The notes: generated by a model not told the origin, from the sequence alone. A DNA stretch of 64,000 bases from Chitinophaga arvensicola (GCF_900110835.1 NZ_FOJG01000001.1:1871022-1935021), one strand, 5' to 3'; counted from the stretch's first letter, positions 8,963-17,941 are shown. Numbers and translations: made by a program.

Positions 8963-9928
8963 CTAAAATGTTCTGTCAGTTGTAAATCTTACCAGGGATT
9001 CCAGGCCGTTTCTGACAGCGTTTTCAGGGAATTTATTTAAGATGGCAAGGGCTTCGTCGCGGTATTCGAACATTTTTTGCCGGGTATAATCAATGCCGCC
9101 GGATGCTTTTACCAGCCGGATGACTTCTTCCACGCGATCTTTTTCGGTATTGTGATTTTTTACGATATTAATAATCTTTCTTCTGGTTTCGGTATTGGCA
9201 TGTTCCAGGGTATAGATGAGCGGGAGGGTCATTTTTTTCTCCCGGATATCGATACCGGTTGGTTTGCCGATCTTGGCGGAGCCATAATCGAACAGATCAT
9301 CTTTTATCTGGAAGGCAATACCCACTTTTTCTCCGAAAAGACGCATCTGTTCTGTGGTGTGATCATCATTACTGCTGCTCCATGCGCCGGCAGCGCAGGC
9401 TGAGGCCAGCAGGGAAGCGGTTTTACGGCGTATAATTTCGAAGTAGATATCTTCCTTGATGTTCAGTTTACGGGTTTTTTCGATCTGCAGCAGTTCTCCT
9501 TCACTCATTTCCTTTACCGCTTCCGATAATATCTGCAAAGTTCGGAAGTCGTTGTTGTTGAGGGACAGCAGTAGTCCTTTCGACAGCAGATAATCGCCTA
9601 CCAGTACGGCTATTTTGTTTTTCCAGAGTGCATTGATGGAAAATAATCCCCTGCGTTCATTGGCGTCATCCACCACATCGTCGTGCACCAGGGTGGCAGT
9701 GTGCAATAATTCCACCAGTGCAGCAGCCCGGTAGGTGCTTTCCTGAATATTGTCACTGAAAAGTTTTGCGGATAATAAAACAAACATGGGCCTGATCTGC
9801 TTCCCTTTACGCTTTACAATGTAATGCATGATCCGGTCCAGCAATGGCACATGACTTTTTACTGAATCTGCGAATTTACTTTCAAAATCCTGTAATTCTT
9901 TACCTATCAGGTGTTTAATATCGTCCAT
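8963..9928 (-). CDS. Long-chain polyprenyl diphosphate synthase
   Basis: The 321-residue all-helical prenyltransferase has both Asp-rich motifs: the first as DDVVDDANERRG near residue 85 and the second as DDLFDYG near 212. These bind Mg-diphosphate during addition of isopentenyl units to an allylic primer. Small residues just before the first motif fit a long-chain product, i.e. the side chain of menaquinone, consistent with mqnB and mqnD elsewhere in the window (inference). It resembles the IspB group, but exact chain length cannot be told from sequence. It probably heads a two-gene unit with recJ. A 10-bp palindrome AAGCTAGCTT lies at 9952-9961 upstream. Confidence 0.88.
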   Translation of the reverse strand: MDDIKHLIGKELQDFESKFADSVKSHVPLLDRIMHYIVKRKGKQIRPMFVLLSAKLFSDNIQESTYRAAALVELLHTATLVHDDVVDDANERRGLFSINALWKNKIAVLVGDYLLSKGLLLSLNNNDFRTLQILSEAVKEMSEGELLQIEKTRKLNIKEDIYFEIIRRKTASLLASACAAGAWSSSNDDHTTEQMRLFGEKVGIAFQIKDDLFDYGSAKIGKPTGIDIREKKMTLPLIYTLEHANTETRRKIINIVKNHNTEKDRVEEVIRLVKASGGIDYTRQKMFEYRDEALAILNKFPENAVRNGLESLVRFTTDRTF

Positions 9929-10016
9929 GTATTAAATAAAAAAGGATTGCTAAGCTAGCTTTTATAAATCACATTTTAACATTTTGGCCTTTTATTTGTA
10001 TATGGAGTATAACATT

Positions 10017-10068
10017 CCTTTAACACGATTGAAGGAATCCTTTAACACGAGGTATGCATATCTTTAAC
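10017..10068 (+). repeat. Three CTTTAAC repeats phased at exactly 22 bp
   Basis: CTTTAAC occurs at 10018-10024, 10040-10046 and 10062-10068. The first two are part of a longer identical 12-mer, CCTTTAACACGA (10017-10028 and 10039-10050). The spacing equals about two helical turns. The array lies about 90 bp upstream of a good promoter for the OmpA-like gene, as expected for sites of a regulator bound on one face of the DNA (inference). Confidence 0.55.
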
Positions 10069-10153
10069 TTAACTGGATTTAAGGTATATAAATACTTTCA
10101 TTTAAGCTCTAATTTTGAAGGACTTATCAATGAAAATAATATTGCAAGAAAAA

Positions 10154-10184
10154 TTTGTATATTCATTTATGATATTTACCTTTG
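10154..10184 (+). promoter_or_regulatory. Promoter of the OmpA-like gene
   Basis: TTTG at 10154-10157 and TACCTTTG at 10177-10184, separated by 19 bp, match the Bacteroidota consensus (TTTG / TAnnTTTG) exactly. The start codon is 58 bp downstream, leaving an AT-rich leader of about 50 nt. Confidence 0.72.
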
Positions 10185-10242
10185 CTAGGTAAAAAACGGG
10201 TTATTAGTAAATTTTTAACAGTTTTTAATAAAAAAAACAATT

Positions 10243-11793
10243 ATGGCAAGCAAAAAGTACTTATTACTGGCAGGCGCTGTGGGTTTACTATCAGCATCTA
10301 CTAGTTTTGCACAGGTTCAACCAACCGGCTACGATGCTCTGGATAGCTCCAAAGTGTCTAGCAAGCGTATGGTACAACAAAATAACTTCACGAACCACCA
10401 ATCAAATTTCCCGGCGAAACCGAGAGATATGTGGGAACTGGGTTTTAGTGGTGGTTTACACCTGATCAGCGGAACCGTTCCTCCTCAACCAGGTTTTGGT
10501 GGTGGTATCTCCCTGAGAAAAGCACTGGGTCACACCTTCTCCCTGAGAGCTGAGTACATCGGTTCCATCGATAAAGGTCAGGATTACAGACTGCGTCCTA
10601 ACAGTCCTGCAGGTGGTATCAATCCATGGGCAAAAACAGCTGCTTTAAACGGTGGTATGATTGTTCCTAACTACAAATCTCAGAACCATCAGCTGTCTTT
10701 GGACGTGATCGCTTCCCTGAGCAATATCCTGTTCTACAGAGCTGAACCTAAAGTTAACTGGTACTTACTGGCTGGTTACTCTATCGTAATGGCTGATGTT
10801 GACGTGGATGCATTGGATGCAAATGGCAATGGTTACAACTATTCCAGCATTAACTTTGGTGCAAAACGTAGCGATATCAGAAAACAACTGAACGATCTGA
10901 GAGATAAGAAGTATGAATCAAATGCTCCTTCTCAGGGTAACAGGGTTACTATCGGTCGTAACGATGACAACCAATTACTCCGTCACGCACTGGATCTCGG
11001 TACTGGTGTAGCGTTTAAAGTTTCTAAGCGTTTCAACATCGGTATTGAAGAAAAAATCACCATGCCTTTTGATGCTTACCTGGATGGTTATTCTAACCCA
11101 GGTGGTTCTACAAAAGATTTCTACTCTTACACCAGCCTTCGCCTGAACTTCAACCTGGGTAACCCAGCTAAACGCGTACAGCCATTATGGTGGATCAACC
11201 CACTGGAATATGCTTACAGCGAGCTGAGCAACCCACGTCACATGAAGATCCCAGCTCCGGTTCTGCCTGATGCTGACGGTGATGGTGTAACTGACCAATT
11301 CGATCGTGAACCTAACACCCCAGCAGGTGCACCAGTTGATTCTCACGGTGTAGCTAAAGATACTGATGGTGATGGCGTTCCTGATTACAAAGACAAACAA
11401 CTGATCACTCCTACTTACTGCCAGCCAGTTGATGCTGATGGTGTTGGTAAATGCCCAGATCCAGAATGCTGCAAAAACGGTCCTGCCGTAACTTGCTCTA
11501 ACCTGGTTCTGCCTAGCGTTTCTTTCAAAGGAAGCACTACCAAAGTTGGTAAAGATCAGGAAGCTATCCTGGCTTCTGTTGCAGCTACCCTGAAATCTAA
11601 CCCATCTTGCAACGTCCTGGTAACAGGTCACGCAGGTGCTAAAGGTAAAAAAGGTGGTGTTGATCTGAGCAGCCGTCGTGTTGATGCAGTTATCGACTAC
11701 CTGGCTGACAAACAAGGAATCGACCGTGGTCGTTTCATCAAACAAAACACTCCTGGTGAGTCCGGCACTGTTGATTTAGCTCCAGCTAACTAA
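10243..11793 (+). CDS. OmpA-family outer-membrane protein with thrombospondin type 3 repeats
   Basis: The 516-residue protein has a signal peptide ending SFAQ (about residue 23). An N-terminal beta-barrel-like region (about 50-310) is followed by two calcium-binding type 3 repeats (DADGDGVTDQFD and DTDGDGVPDYKD, about 343-385), then a Cys-rich segment with CCKN. The C-terminus is an OmpA-like peptidoglycan-binding domain (VLVTGHAGAKG, DLSSRRVDAVIDYL). Such proteins link outer membrane and cell wall. Codon use is strongly biased (CTG, GGT, CGT), more than in neighbours, suggesting high expression. The usual Asp after GH(T) in the OmpA domain is replaced by Ala-Gly, and the domain ends early, so peptidoglycan contact may be altered. 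It has its own promoter and terminator. Confidence 0.88.
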   Translation: MASKKYLLLAGAVGLLSASTSFAQVQPTGYDALDSSKVSSKRMVQQNNFTNHQSNFPAKPRDMWELGFSGGLHLISGTVPPQPGFGGGISLRKALGHTFSLRAEYIGSIDKGQDYRLRPNSPAGGINPWAKTAALNGGMIVPNYKSQNHQLSLDVIASLSNILFYRAEPKVNWYLLAGYSIVMADVDVDALDANGNGYNYSSINFGAKRSDIRKQLNDLRDKKYESNAPSQGNRVTIGRNDDNQLLRHALDLGTGVAFKVSKRFNIGIEEKITMPFDAYLDGYSNPGGSTKDFYSYTSLRLNFNLGNPAKRVQPLWWINPLEYAYSELSNPRHMKIPAPVLPDADGDGVTDQFDREPNTPAGAPVDSHGVAKDTDGDGVPDYKDKQLITPTYCQPVDADGVGKCPDPECCKNGPAVTCSNLVLPSVSFKGSTTKVGKDQEAILASVAATLKSNPSCNVLVTGHAGAKGKKGGVDLSSRRVDAVIDYLADKQGIDRGRFIKQNTPGESGTVDLAPAN

Positions 11794-11826
11794 TCAGTAT
11801 CACTCATTAAGATGATAACTAAAAAG

Positions 11827-11859
11827 TCCTCTCCCGTTCATTCGGGGGAGGATTTTTTT
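11827..11859 (+). terminator. Terminator of the OmpA-like gene
   Basis: Ten-bp stem with one G-T pair (TCCTCTCCCG at 11827-11836 with CGGGGGAGGA at 11843-11852), 6-nt loop, then a run of seven T. Confidence 0.88.
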
Positions 11860-11889
11860 ATGTAGCAAACACTCCCTTATGAATAATTG

Positions 11890-11919
11890 TTGGAGTGTCA
11901 ATATTTACCCCTAATTTTG
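11890..11919 (+). promoter_or_regulatory. Promoter of kup
   Basis: TTG at 11890-11892 and TAATTTTG at 11912-11919 with a 19-bp spacer fit the Bacteroidota consensus exactly. The GTG start of kup follows after 28 bp. Confidence 0.7.
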
Positions 11920-11947
11920 GAGGCTTTTTTAATAAACTTATTATTAC

Positions 11948-13900
11948 GTGGGAATTAACATTAACAGGGTATCCCTGGCAGGCCTGGTAGTAGCACTCGG
12001 TATTATCTATGGCGACATCGGAACATCTCCACTCTATGTTTTCAAAGCCATCGTAGGAGGGAACCCCATCAGCGATCTGCTGGTGATCGGAGGTATTTCC
12101 TGTATCATCTGGACACTTACCCTCCAAACCACCGTTAAATATGTTATCCTGACCCTACGGGCAGATAATAAAGGAGAAGGAGGTATCTTTTCACTCTATG
12201 CCCTCGTCAGACGTCACGCCAGATGGACCGTTATATTCGGTATGATCGGCGGCGCCGCCCTCCTCGCAGATGGTATTATTACCCCTCCTATCACTGTTAC
12301 CTCCGCGATCGAAGGTCTCCGGACACTGGAAGTCTTTAAAGACCTGGGCCAGATGACCATCGTAAAAATTGTACTCACCATTATCACAGGCCTCTTTGTT
12401 ATGCAACAGTTCGGTACCGTTTCTATCGGCCGGATGTTCGGGCCTATCATGGTCCTGTGGTTCTCCATGCTCGGCATTCTCGGTATTTCACATATTGCGG
12501 ATGATTTGAGCATTTTCAAAGCATTCAGCCCGCACTACGCCATTGAACTGTTAACAACTTATCCCAAAGGATTCCTGATACTCGGCGCCGTATTTCTCTG
12601 TACTACGGGAGCAGAAGCCCTATATTCTGACCTCGGTCACTGCGGTAAGGGTAACATCAGGGTATCCTGGGTATTCGTTAAAACCTGCCTTATTTTGAAC
12701 TACCTGGGACAAGGCGCCTGGTTACTGACCCAGAAAGGTCAGATCCTGCCGAAAGACCAGAATCCGTTCTTTACCATTATGCCGGAATGGTTTATCATTT
12801 TCGGTGTATTGATAGCAACCCTGGCCTCTGTTATCGCCAGCCAGGCACTCATATCCGGATCTTTCACGTTGATCGCGGAAGCAATGCGCCTGAATCTCTG
12901 GCCTAAAATGCGGGTAAATTACCCTACAGAAATGAGAGGTCAGCTGTATATTCCCGGCATCAACACCATGCTGTTTGTAGGCTGCGTGTCTATTGTACTT
13001 ATTTTCCAGGAATCGTCGAATATGGAAGCCGCCTATGGCCTGTCCATCACTATCTGTATGCTCATGACCTCCTGCCTCTTTGCCTTCTACCTATATACAA
13101 AACGGGTATGGGTCGGGTGGATCCTCTTATACCTGATTGTTTACTTTACGATAGAATTCTCCTTCCTCTTCGCCAATGTGGTGAAATTTATGCACGGTGG
13201 GTATGTAACAGTTATTGTTGCAGGTGCCCTCTTCCTGGTGATGATTGTATGGTTTAAATCACGTAAGATTAAGAACCGGTATGTGGAATTCGTACGACTG
13301 GAAGATTATCTTCCTATCATTCAGGAACTAAGCAACGATACTTCCATTCCGAAGTATGCTACGCACCTGGTATATATGAGCAGTGCAGATAATCCTAAGG
13401 AGATAGAACATAAAATTATCTACTCTATTCTTAATAAGAAGCCCAAACGCGCCGATATCTATTGGTTTGTGCACGTAGATGTAGTGGATGAGCCTTATCT
13501 GAGTGAATACTCCGTACAAACCATTATTCCCAATGAAGTGATCCGCGTGGAATTCCGGCTCGGTTTCAAAGTGGAGCAGCGTATTAACCTCATGTTCAGA
13601 ATGGTGGTGGAAGATATGGTACGTAACAAGGAAGTAAATATTACCAGCCGTTATGAGTCATTGAGTAAGAACAATGTAGTGGGAGACTTCCAGTTTATAG
13701 TGATGGAGAAATTCCTGTCGCATGATAACGATCTGCCTTTGTATGAGAGAATGGTGATGAAGATGTATTTCTTCCTGAAAAAGATCAGTTTGTCGGAAGA
13801 AAGAGGCTTTGGTCTGGACTCCAGTTATGTGACCATCGAGAAATATCCGCTGGTGGTAGCACCGGTAACCAATCTGCAGCTCAAGCGGATTGTACATTAA
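11948..13900 (+). CDS. kup: KUP/HAK/KT-family potassium uptake protein
   Basis: The 650-residue inner-membrane transporter begins with a hydrophobic segment carrying the family signature GIIYGDIGTSPLYVFK (about 16-31). About twelve membrane segments follow to roughly residue 430, including GGAALLADGIITPP and TTGAEALYSDLGHCG. A cytoplasmic C-terminal domain of about 200 residues completes it. It probably imports K+ with protons. The start is GTG at 11948: an in-frame stop lies at 11933-11935 and no ATG lies between. It has its own promoter 28 bp upstream and a strong terminator. Assignment to Kup is firm; ion coupling is from family knowledge. Confidence 0.95.
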   Translation: MGININRVSLAGLVVALGIIYGDIGTSPLYVFKAIVGGNPISDLLVIGGISCIIWTLTLQTTVKYVILTLRADNKGEGGIFSLYALVRRHARWTVIFGMIGGAALLADGIITPPITVTSAIEGLRTLEVFKDLGQMTIVKIVLTIITGLFVMQQFGTVSIGRMFGPIMVLWFSMLGILGISHIADDLSIFKAFSPHYAIELLTTYPKGFLILGAVFLCTTGAEALYSDLGHCGKGNIRVSWVFVKTCLILNYLGQGAWLLTQKGQILPKDQNPFFTIMPEWFIIFGVLIATLASVIASQALISGSFTLIAEAMRLNLWPKMRVNYPTEMRGQLYIPGINTMLFVGCVSIVLIFQESSNMEAAYGLSITICMLMTSCLFAFYLYTKRVWVGWILLYLIVYFTIEFSFLFANVVKFMHGGYVTVIVAGALFLVMIVWFKSRKIKNRYVEFVRLEDYLPIIQELSNDTSIPKYATHLVYMSSADNPKEIEHKIIYSILNKKPKRADIYWFVHVDVVDEPYLSEYSVQTIIPNEVIRVEFRLGFKVEQRINLMFRMVVEDMVRNKEVNITSRYESLSKNNVVGDFQFIVMEKFLSHDNDLPLYERMVMKMYFFLKKISLSEERGFGLDSSYVTIEKYPLVVAPVTNLQLKRIVH

Positions 13901-13919
13901 ATAAATACTTTCAGATAAG

Positions 13920-13956
13920 AGAGCCGGATCTTTATAGGATCCGGCTCTTTCGTTTT
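13920..13956 (+). terminator. Terminator of kup
   Basis: Perfect 11-bp inverted repeat (AGAGCCGGATC at 13920-13930, complement at 13938-13948), 7-nt loop, T-rich tail. Confidence 0.9.
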
Positions 13957-14084
13957 GTGTTCAACTGGTCATTGGTTTCCGTTCACCCTGTAAAAAGGAA
14001 AAATCCCACTTTTTTTATAGATATTGAGGTTTCCGGAAGACGGAGATGCCGTTATTCCGATATCTGAAAACGCTAAATTTTAGT

Positions 14085-15842
14085 ATGGTGAACAAATTTT
14101 TTGGCGTGCTGGTAATGCTGGCACTGCAACAAAACGTATGGGCGCAAGTATCTCCTGCCGCAGCTTACAGGGACCTGCCCGATCCCAAACCCGTTAATAA
14201 AGCTTCCTGGGACGCTGTTAATGACACCCGGCTTCACGTAGCATTCGGTACTGCAGATACCCGTTATGAAAAAAGAAATGCACCTGATAAGAATGGATTA
14301 ACGCCTACCTGGACTGCGAAAGCCTGGAAAGGGGAAAAAATCCATACCCAACTGGTGATCTGGTCCAACGCCCCACAGCCGGCATTGAGTATTCAGTCTT
14401 CTTCCTTAAAGGATAAGAAGGGAAATACTATCGCTGCTAATGCTGTGAGTACCGGTTTTGTGAGATATGTGCTGACCGATGGTCTCAATAAAGACGGTGG
14501 TGGCTGCGGATACCGTAACCCGAAAGATTTCGATTCTTCTCTGGTAGCTGATGGTATTGATATCATCAATCAGAGCAGCATGGCTGCCCGCTCTACACAG
14601 CCGGTATGGCTGAGCATCCAGGTACCGGCGGGTACACCTGCAGGTGCGTACAAAGGTGCTATCAACGTAAAATCCGGCGCTACAGTAGTAAATATGCCCT
14701 ATGAAATTACAGTGCTGGATCATACATTGCCTGCCGCGAAAGACTGGCAGTTCCACCTGGATCTGTGGCAAAGCCCGGATGCCATTGCGCACATGTATGG
14801 TGTGAAAAAATGGAGTGATGCACACTTCAAAGCCATGAAGCCTTACATGAAAATGTTGGCGGATGCAGGGCAGAAAGTGATCACCGCCACCATTATTTAT
14901 GATCCGTGGAACAGCCAGACAGAAGATGTTTACGGCACCATGGTAAAATGGACAAAAAAGAAAAATGGTAGCTGGAATTATGATTACAGCATCTTTGATA
15001 AATGGGTGCAATTCATGATGGATCAAGGAATCCGTAAAGAGATCAATTGCTACAGCATGATCCCCTGGAACCTGAAATTTTACTACTATGATGAAGCGGC
15101 GGCAAAAGATACCTTTATCGTGGCAAAGCCAGGCTCACCGGAATATTCCGCGCACTGGCAGCCTATGCTGAATGACTTTGTAAAGCATCTGAAAGCAAAG
15201 GGATGGTTTGGTATTACTGCCATCGCTATGGATGAACGCCCGATGGAAGATATGCTGCAGGCCATGAAAGTGATCCGTACTGCCGACAAGGATTTTAAAT
15301 TATCACTGGCAGGTAGCTATCATGCACCACTGGCCAATGAAATACATGATTATTGTATTGCGCTGAGAGAATCGTTTCCTGCTGATGTAATGAAAGCCCG
15401 GTTGGCCAAAGGTTTACCGACTACTTTTTACACCTGCTGTACAGAAGGATTCCCTAATACATTTACTTTTTCTCCACCTGCAGAAGCTGCCTTTATGGGC
15501 TGGCATGCTGCGCTGAAAGGGTACAACGGTTACTTGCGCTGGGCATATAATTGCTGGGTAAGTGATCCGCTGCACGACTCCCGTTTCCGTACGTGGTCGG
15601 CAGGCGACACCTATTTCGTATATCCGGGGCCGAGATCTTCCATCCGTTATGAAAGACTGATAGAAGGTATCCAGGATTACGAGAAGATAAGAATACTGCG
15701 GGAATCATTCACAAAAAGTAATCAGACCGATAAGCTGAATAAGCTGGATAATCTGTTACAACCTTTTGAAGAAGCAACGCTGAAAACTACACCGGCAGCG
15801 GAAATACTGAAAGTGGCCAAAGTGGGATTAAATGAATTTTAA
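14085..15842 (+). CDS. GH123-like / DUF4091 glycoside hydrolase, secreted
   Basis: Starting at the ATG at 14085 gives 585 residues with a clean signal peptide ending VWAQ; an earlier ATG at 14046 would add 13 residues before it and looks less likely. An N-terminal beta-sandwich-like part (about 30-220) precedes a barrel domain (about 225-560) with WQFHLDLWQSP, IAMDERPMED and WAYNCWVSDPLHDSR. The Asp-Glu pair at 383-384 corresponds to the catalytic pair expected for GH123 N-acetyl-galactosaminidases, which use substrate-assisted catalysis. The precise sugar substrate is uncertain and many DUF4091 proteins are uncharacterised. It stands alone, with no SusC/SusD beside it. Confidence 0.75.
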   Translation: MVNKFFGVLVMLALQQNVWAQVSPAAAYRDLPDPKPVNKASWDAVNDTRLHVAFGTADTRYEKRNAPDKNGLTPTWTAKAWKGEKIHTQLVIWSNAPQPALSIQSSSLKDKKGNTIAANAVSTGFVRYVLTDGLNKDGGGCGYRNPKDFDSSLVADGIDIINQSSMAARSTQPVWLSIQVPAGTPAGAYKGAINVKSGATVVNMPYEITVLDHTLPAAKDWQFHLDLWQSPDAIAHMYGVKKWSDAHFKAMKPYMKMLADAGQKVITATIIYDPWNSQTEDVYGTMVKWTKKKNGSWNYDYSIFDKWVQFMMDQGIRKEINCYSMIPWNLKFYYYDEAAAKDTFIVAKPGSPEYSAHWQPMLNDFVKHLKAKGWFGITAIAMDERPMEDMLQAMKVIRTADKDFKLSLAGSYHAPLANEIHDYCIALRESFPADVMKARLAKGLPTTFYTCCTEGFPNTFTFSPPAEAAFMGWHAALKGYNGYLRWAYNCWVSDPLHDSRFRTWSAGDTYFVYPGPRSSIRYERLIEGIQDYEKIRILRESFTKSNQTDKLNKLDNLLQPFEEATLKTTPAAEILKVAKVGLNEF

Positions 15843-15857
15843 CCTGTTGTAAAAAGC

Positions 15858-15896
15858 AAAAAAAAGTCCTCCGGAGAACCGGAGGACTTTTTTTTT
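15858..15896. terminator. Bidirectional terminator between the GH123-like gene and ftsZ
   Basis: Long perfect hairpin: a run of A, then GTCCTCCGG up to 15874, loop AGAA, CCGGAGGAC from 15879, then nine T. It serves both convergent genes, including the end of the dcw cluster. Confidence 0.92.
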
Positions 15897-15927
15897 AACA
15901 CAACTAAAAAACAATCAAATGTGTTCA

Positions 15928-17766
15928 TCAATCGGGCTTTTTCCCATCTAAAAAGGTATTGATTGTATTAATTTCTGTATGATTATTAGGTCCCTGATCA
16001 CCACTCACCGTGTAATTGGAGTAGAAGTGTTCAGCAGATCCGGCACCATTGTCCAGGTTTACATTTCTACGCAGGTAAGCAGGTACGTTTTCCAGTTCCG
16101 CGTTATTGTCCATGTTTTTCACATTGAAACTGATGCTGCGTAATTTGGCTACTCTTTCTGCCTGTTTGCGTTTTTGTTCTTCCAGGTCTTCATAAGCCTG
16201 CTGCATAGGCACTTCCGGAGGAGCTGGTGGTACGTTTACCGCATCATCTTCCTCTTTATATACCATTTTCATTTCCGGAGCAGGCGTGCTGCCTGGTTCT
16301 ACGTAAATGTGTGCAGGTCTGTTTAAGTAACTGCCGCCGGCATTACCGGTTTGTGGTTGTATAATATTTACACCCGGCTGCTGCGTGTGAGCAGGAGGCA
16401 CCTGCTGAACAGGCTGCATCTGCTGTTGTTGCATTTGCTGCATCTGTTGTTGCTGGGCCTGTTGGGCTTGTTGCATCTGTTGTTGAATCTGCTGCGGGTC
16501 AGGCTGTTGTGGCTGTGCAGGTGGTACCTGCTGGATATTCAGCACATAGTTCTGACGTGCAGGAGCAATAGGCGCCTGTTGTTGCGGTTGTGGCGGTGTG
16601 TATGCCATTACCGGCTCAGGATGTGTAATTACCGGTTCCATCAGGCGTGGCGCCATCAGGTCTTGTGGTTCCTGGAACAACGTGCCCTGTGCCTGTTGTA
16701 TGCTCATTTTTTTTTCATCACCATCTTTCCCTAACTGCATTACAATTTTGGGTTCTACACGCTCTGTGTTGGAGGGTGTGATTTTTTGCTGTGTGATGGG
16801 TTTTTGTTCAAAACCGGTGGCAATGATAGTAACGCCCAGTTGTCTGTCGAGTGTCTGGTCGTAGCCCACACCGAGGATCACATCGCAATCCTCGCCGGCC
16901 TGGCTTTGTACATATGCCTGGATGATATCCATTTCATCGAGGGTGTGTTCGAATTCACCTTCGGAAGAAGAGATATTGATAAGGATCCATTTAGCACCGC
17001 GAATATCGTTGTCGTTCAGCAATGGAGAAGTCAGTGCATCTTCAATGGCTCTCTGTGCACGGTTATCGCCTTCTGCCAGTGCAGCACCGAGGATAGCCAC
17101 GCCACCGTTACGCATAACGGTGCAAACGTCGGCGAAATCCACGTTGATCTGACCGGTAGAGTTAATAACATCGGTAATACATTTGGCGGCGGTAGCCAGT
17201 ACGTTATCTGCTTTTTCAAAGGCAGCTTTGAATTTCAGATCACCGAATTTCTGACGTAATTTATCGTTGGAGATGATCAGCAGGGTATCTACATACTCTT
17301 TCAGGCGGGAAACGCCTTCATCTGCCTGCAACATTCTCTTTTTTCCTTCATAAGAAAACGGGGTGGTAACAATACCTACGGTCAGAATACCCAGTTCCTT
17401 GCATATCTTGGCGATAATAGGGGCGCCACCGGTTCCGGTACCACCGCCCATACCGGCAGTTATGAAGGCCATTTTGGTATTTACCTCCAGTATTTTTTTG
17501 ATTTCTTCAAAGGATTCTTCTGTCGCCTGTTTACCGATTTCAGGATTCGCACCGGCTCCGAGTCCCTGCGTGAGATGGGGACCCAGCTGTATTTTATTGG
17601 GAACGGGACTGTTAGCAATAGCTTGTGCATCGGTATTGCAAATAATGAAATTTACCCCGTCAATGCGCTGGCTATACATATGATTCACCGCATTACTCCC
17701 ACCACCACCTATGCCGATGACCTTGATGATAGAAGATTTTTCCTTAGGAAGATCAAAATGTATCAT
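15928..17766 (-). CDS. ftsZ: Cell division protein FtsZ
   Basis: This tubulin-like GTPase assembles the division ring. The 612-residue protein has the nucleotide-binding GIGGGGSNAVNHM near 18-30, the tubulin signature AGMGGGTGTGGAP near 103-115 and the usual ~320-residue core. The core is followed by an unusually long linker (about 330-590) and a short terminal peptide (INTINTFLDGKKPD) that probably binds FtsA. Within the linker, about residues 415-460 are Gln-rich (QQIQQQMQQAQQAQQQQ). Length exceeds the ~380 of model FtsZ because of this linker; long linkers occur in the Bacteroidota. Last gene of the dcw cluster; the 175-bp gap from ftsA contains inverted repeats. Confidence 0.97.
   Translation of the reverse strand: MIHFDLPKEKSSIIKVIGIGGGGSNAVNHMYSQRIDGVNFIICNTDAQAIANSPVPNKIQLGPHLTQGLGAGANPEIGKQATEESFEEIKKILEVNTKMAFITAGMGGGTGTGGAPIIAKICKELGILTVGIVTTPFSYEGKKRMLQADEGVSRLKEYVDTLLIISNDKLRQKFGDLKFKAAFEKADNVLATAAKCITDVINSTGQINVDFADVCTVMRNGGVAILGAALAEGDNRAQRAIEDALTSPLLNDNDIRGAKWILINISSSEGEFEHTLDEMDIIQAYVQSQAGEDCDVILGVGYDQTLDRQLGVTIIATGFEQKPITQQKITPSNTERVEPKIVMQLGKDGDEKKMSIQQAQGTLFQEPQDLMAPRLMEPVITHPEPVMAYTPPQPQQQAPIAPARQNYVLNIQQVPPAQPQQPDPQQIQQQMQQAQQAQQQQMQQMQQQQMQPVQQVPPAHTQQPGVNIIQPQTGNAGGSYLNRPAHIYVEPGSTPAPEMKMVYKEEDDAVNVPPAPPEVPMQQAYEDLEEQKRKQAERVAKLRSISFNVKNMDNNAELENVPAYLRRNVNLDNGAGSAEHFYSNYTVSGDQGPNNHTEINTINTFLDGKKPD
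16395..16510 (-). repeat. Gln-codon low-complexity tract in ftsZ linker
   Basis: The DNA is built from repeats of CAG/CAA with interspersed ATG codons, encoding Q/M-rich peptide in the FtsZ linker (about residues 419-457). Such tracts can vary in length by slippage (general knowledge); variation here is not shown. Confidence 0.7.
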
Positions 17767-17791
17767 GACTCTATACTTTTATGGGTTAGTA

Positions 17792-17895
17792 CGAATAATT
17801 AATAATGAACTATTAAGAATTAAGTGCGTGTATGCTTGTATGTTATTACTATGGTTCATTTGTCCTGTCATTATTAATTATCGTTCTTAATTCTT
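17792..17895. repeat. Interleaved inverted repeats between ftsA and ftsZ
   Basis: Arm A (17792-17808) is complementary to A' (17868-17883) over 16 bp apart from a 1-nt insertion. Arm B (17815-17824, AAGAATTAAG) is perfectly complementary to B' (17886-17895). The order A-B-A'-B' is interleaved, not nested. The segment is AT-rich and fills most of the ftsA-ftsZ gap. It could be a regulatory structure or a remnant of a small repeat element. Confidence 0.6.
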
Positions 17896-17941
17896 ATTAT
17901 ATTAAACGTTTGCTTTTTGCAACAATTGCGCCATTTAACTT

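Noticed and set aside
16395..16510. Short repeats resembling a CRISPR or minisatellite array
   Set aside because: Repeats are in frame with ftsZ and explained by Gln codons; there are no regular spacers.
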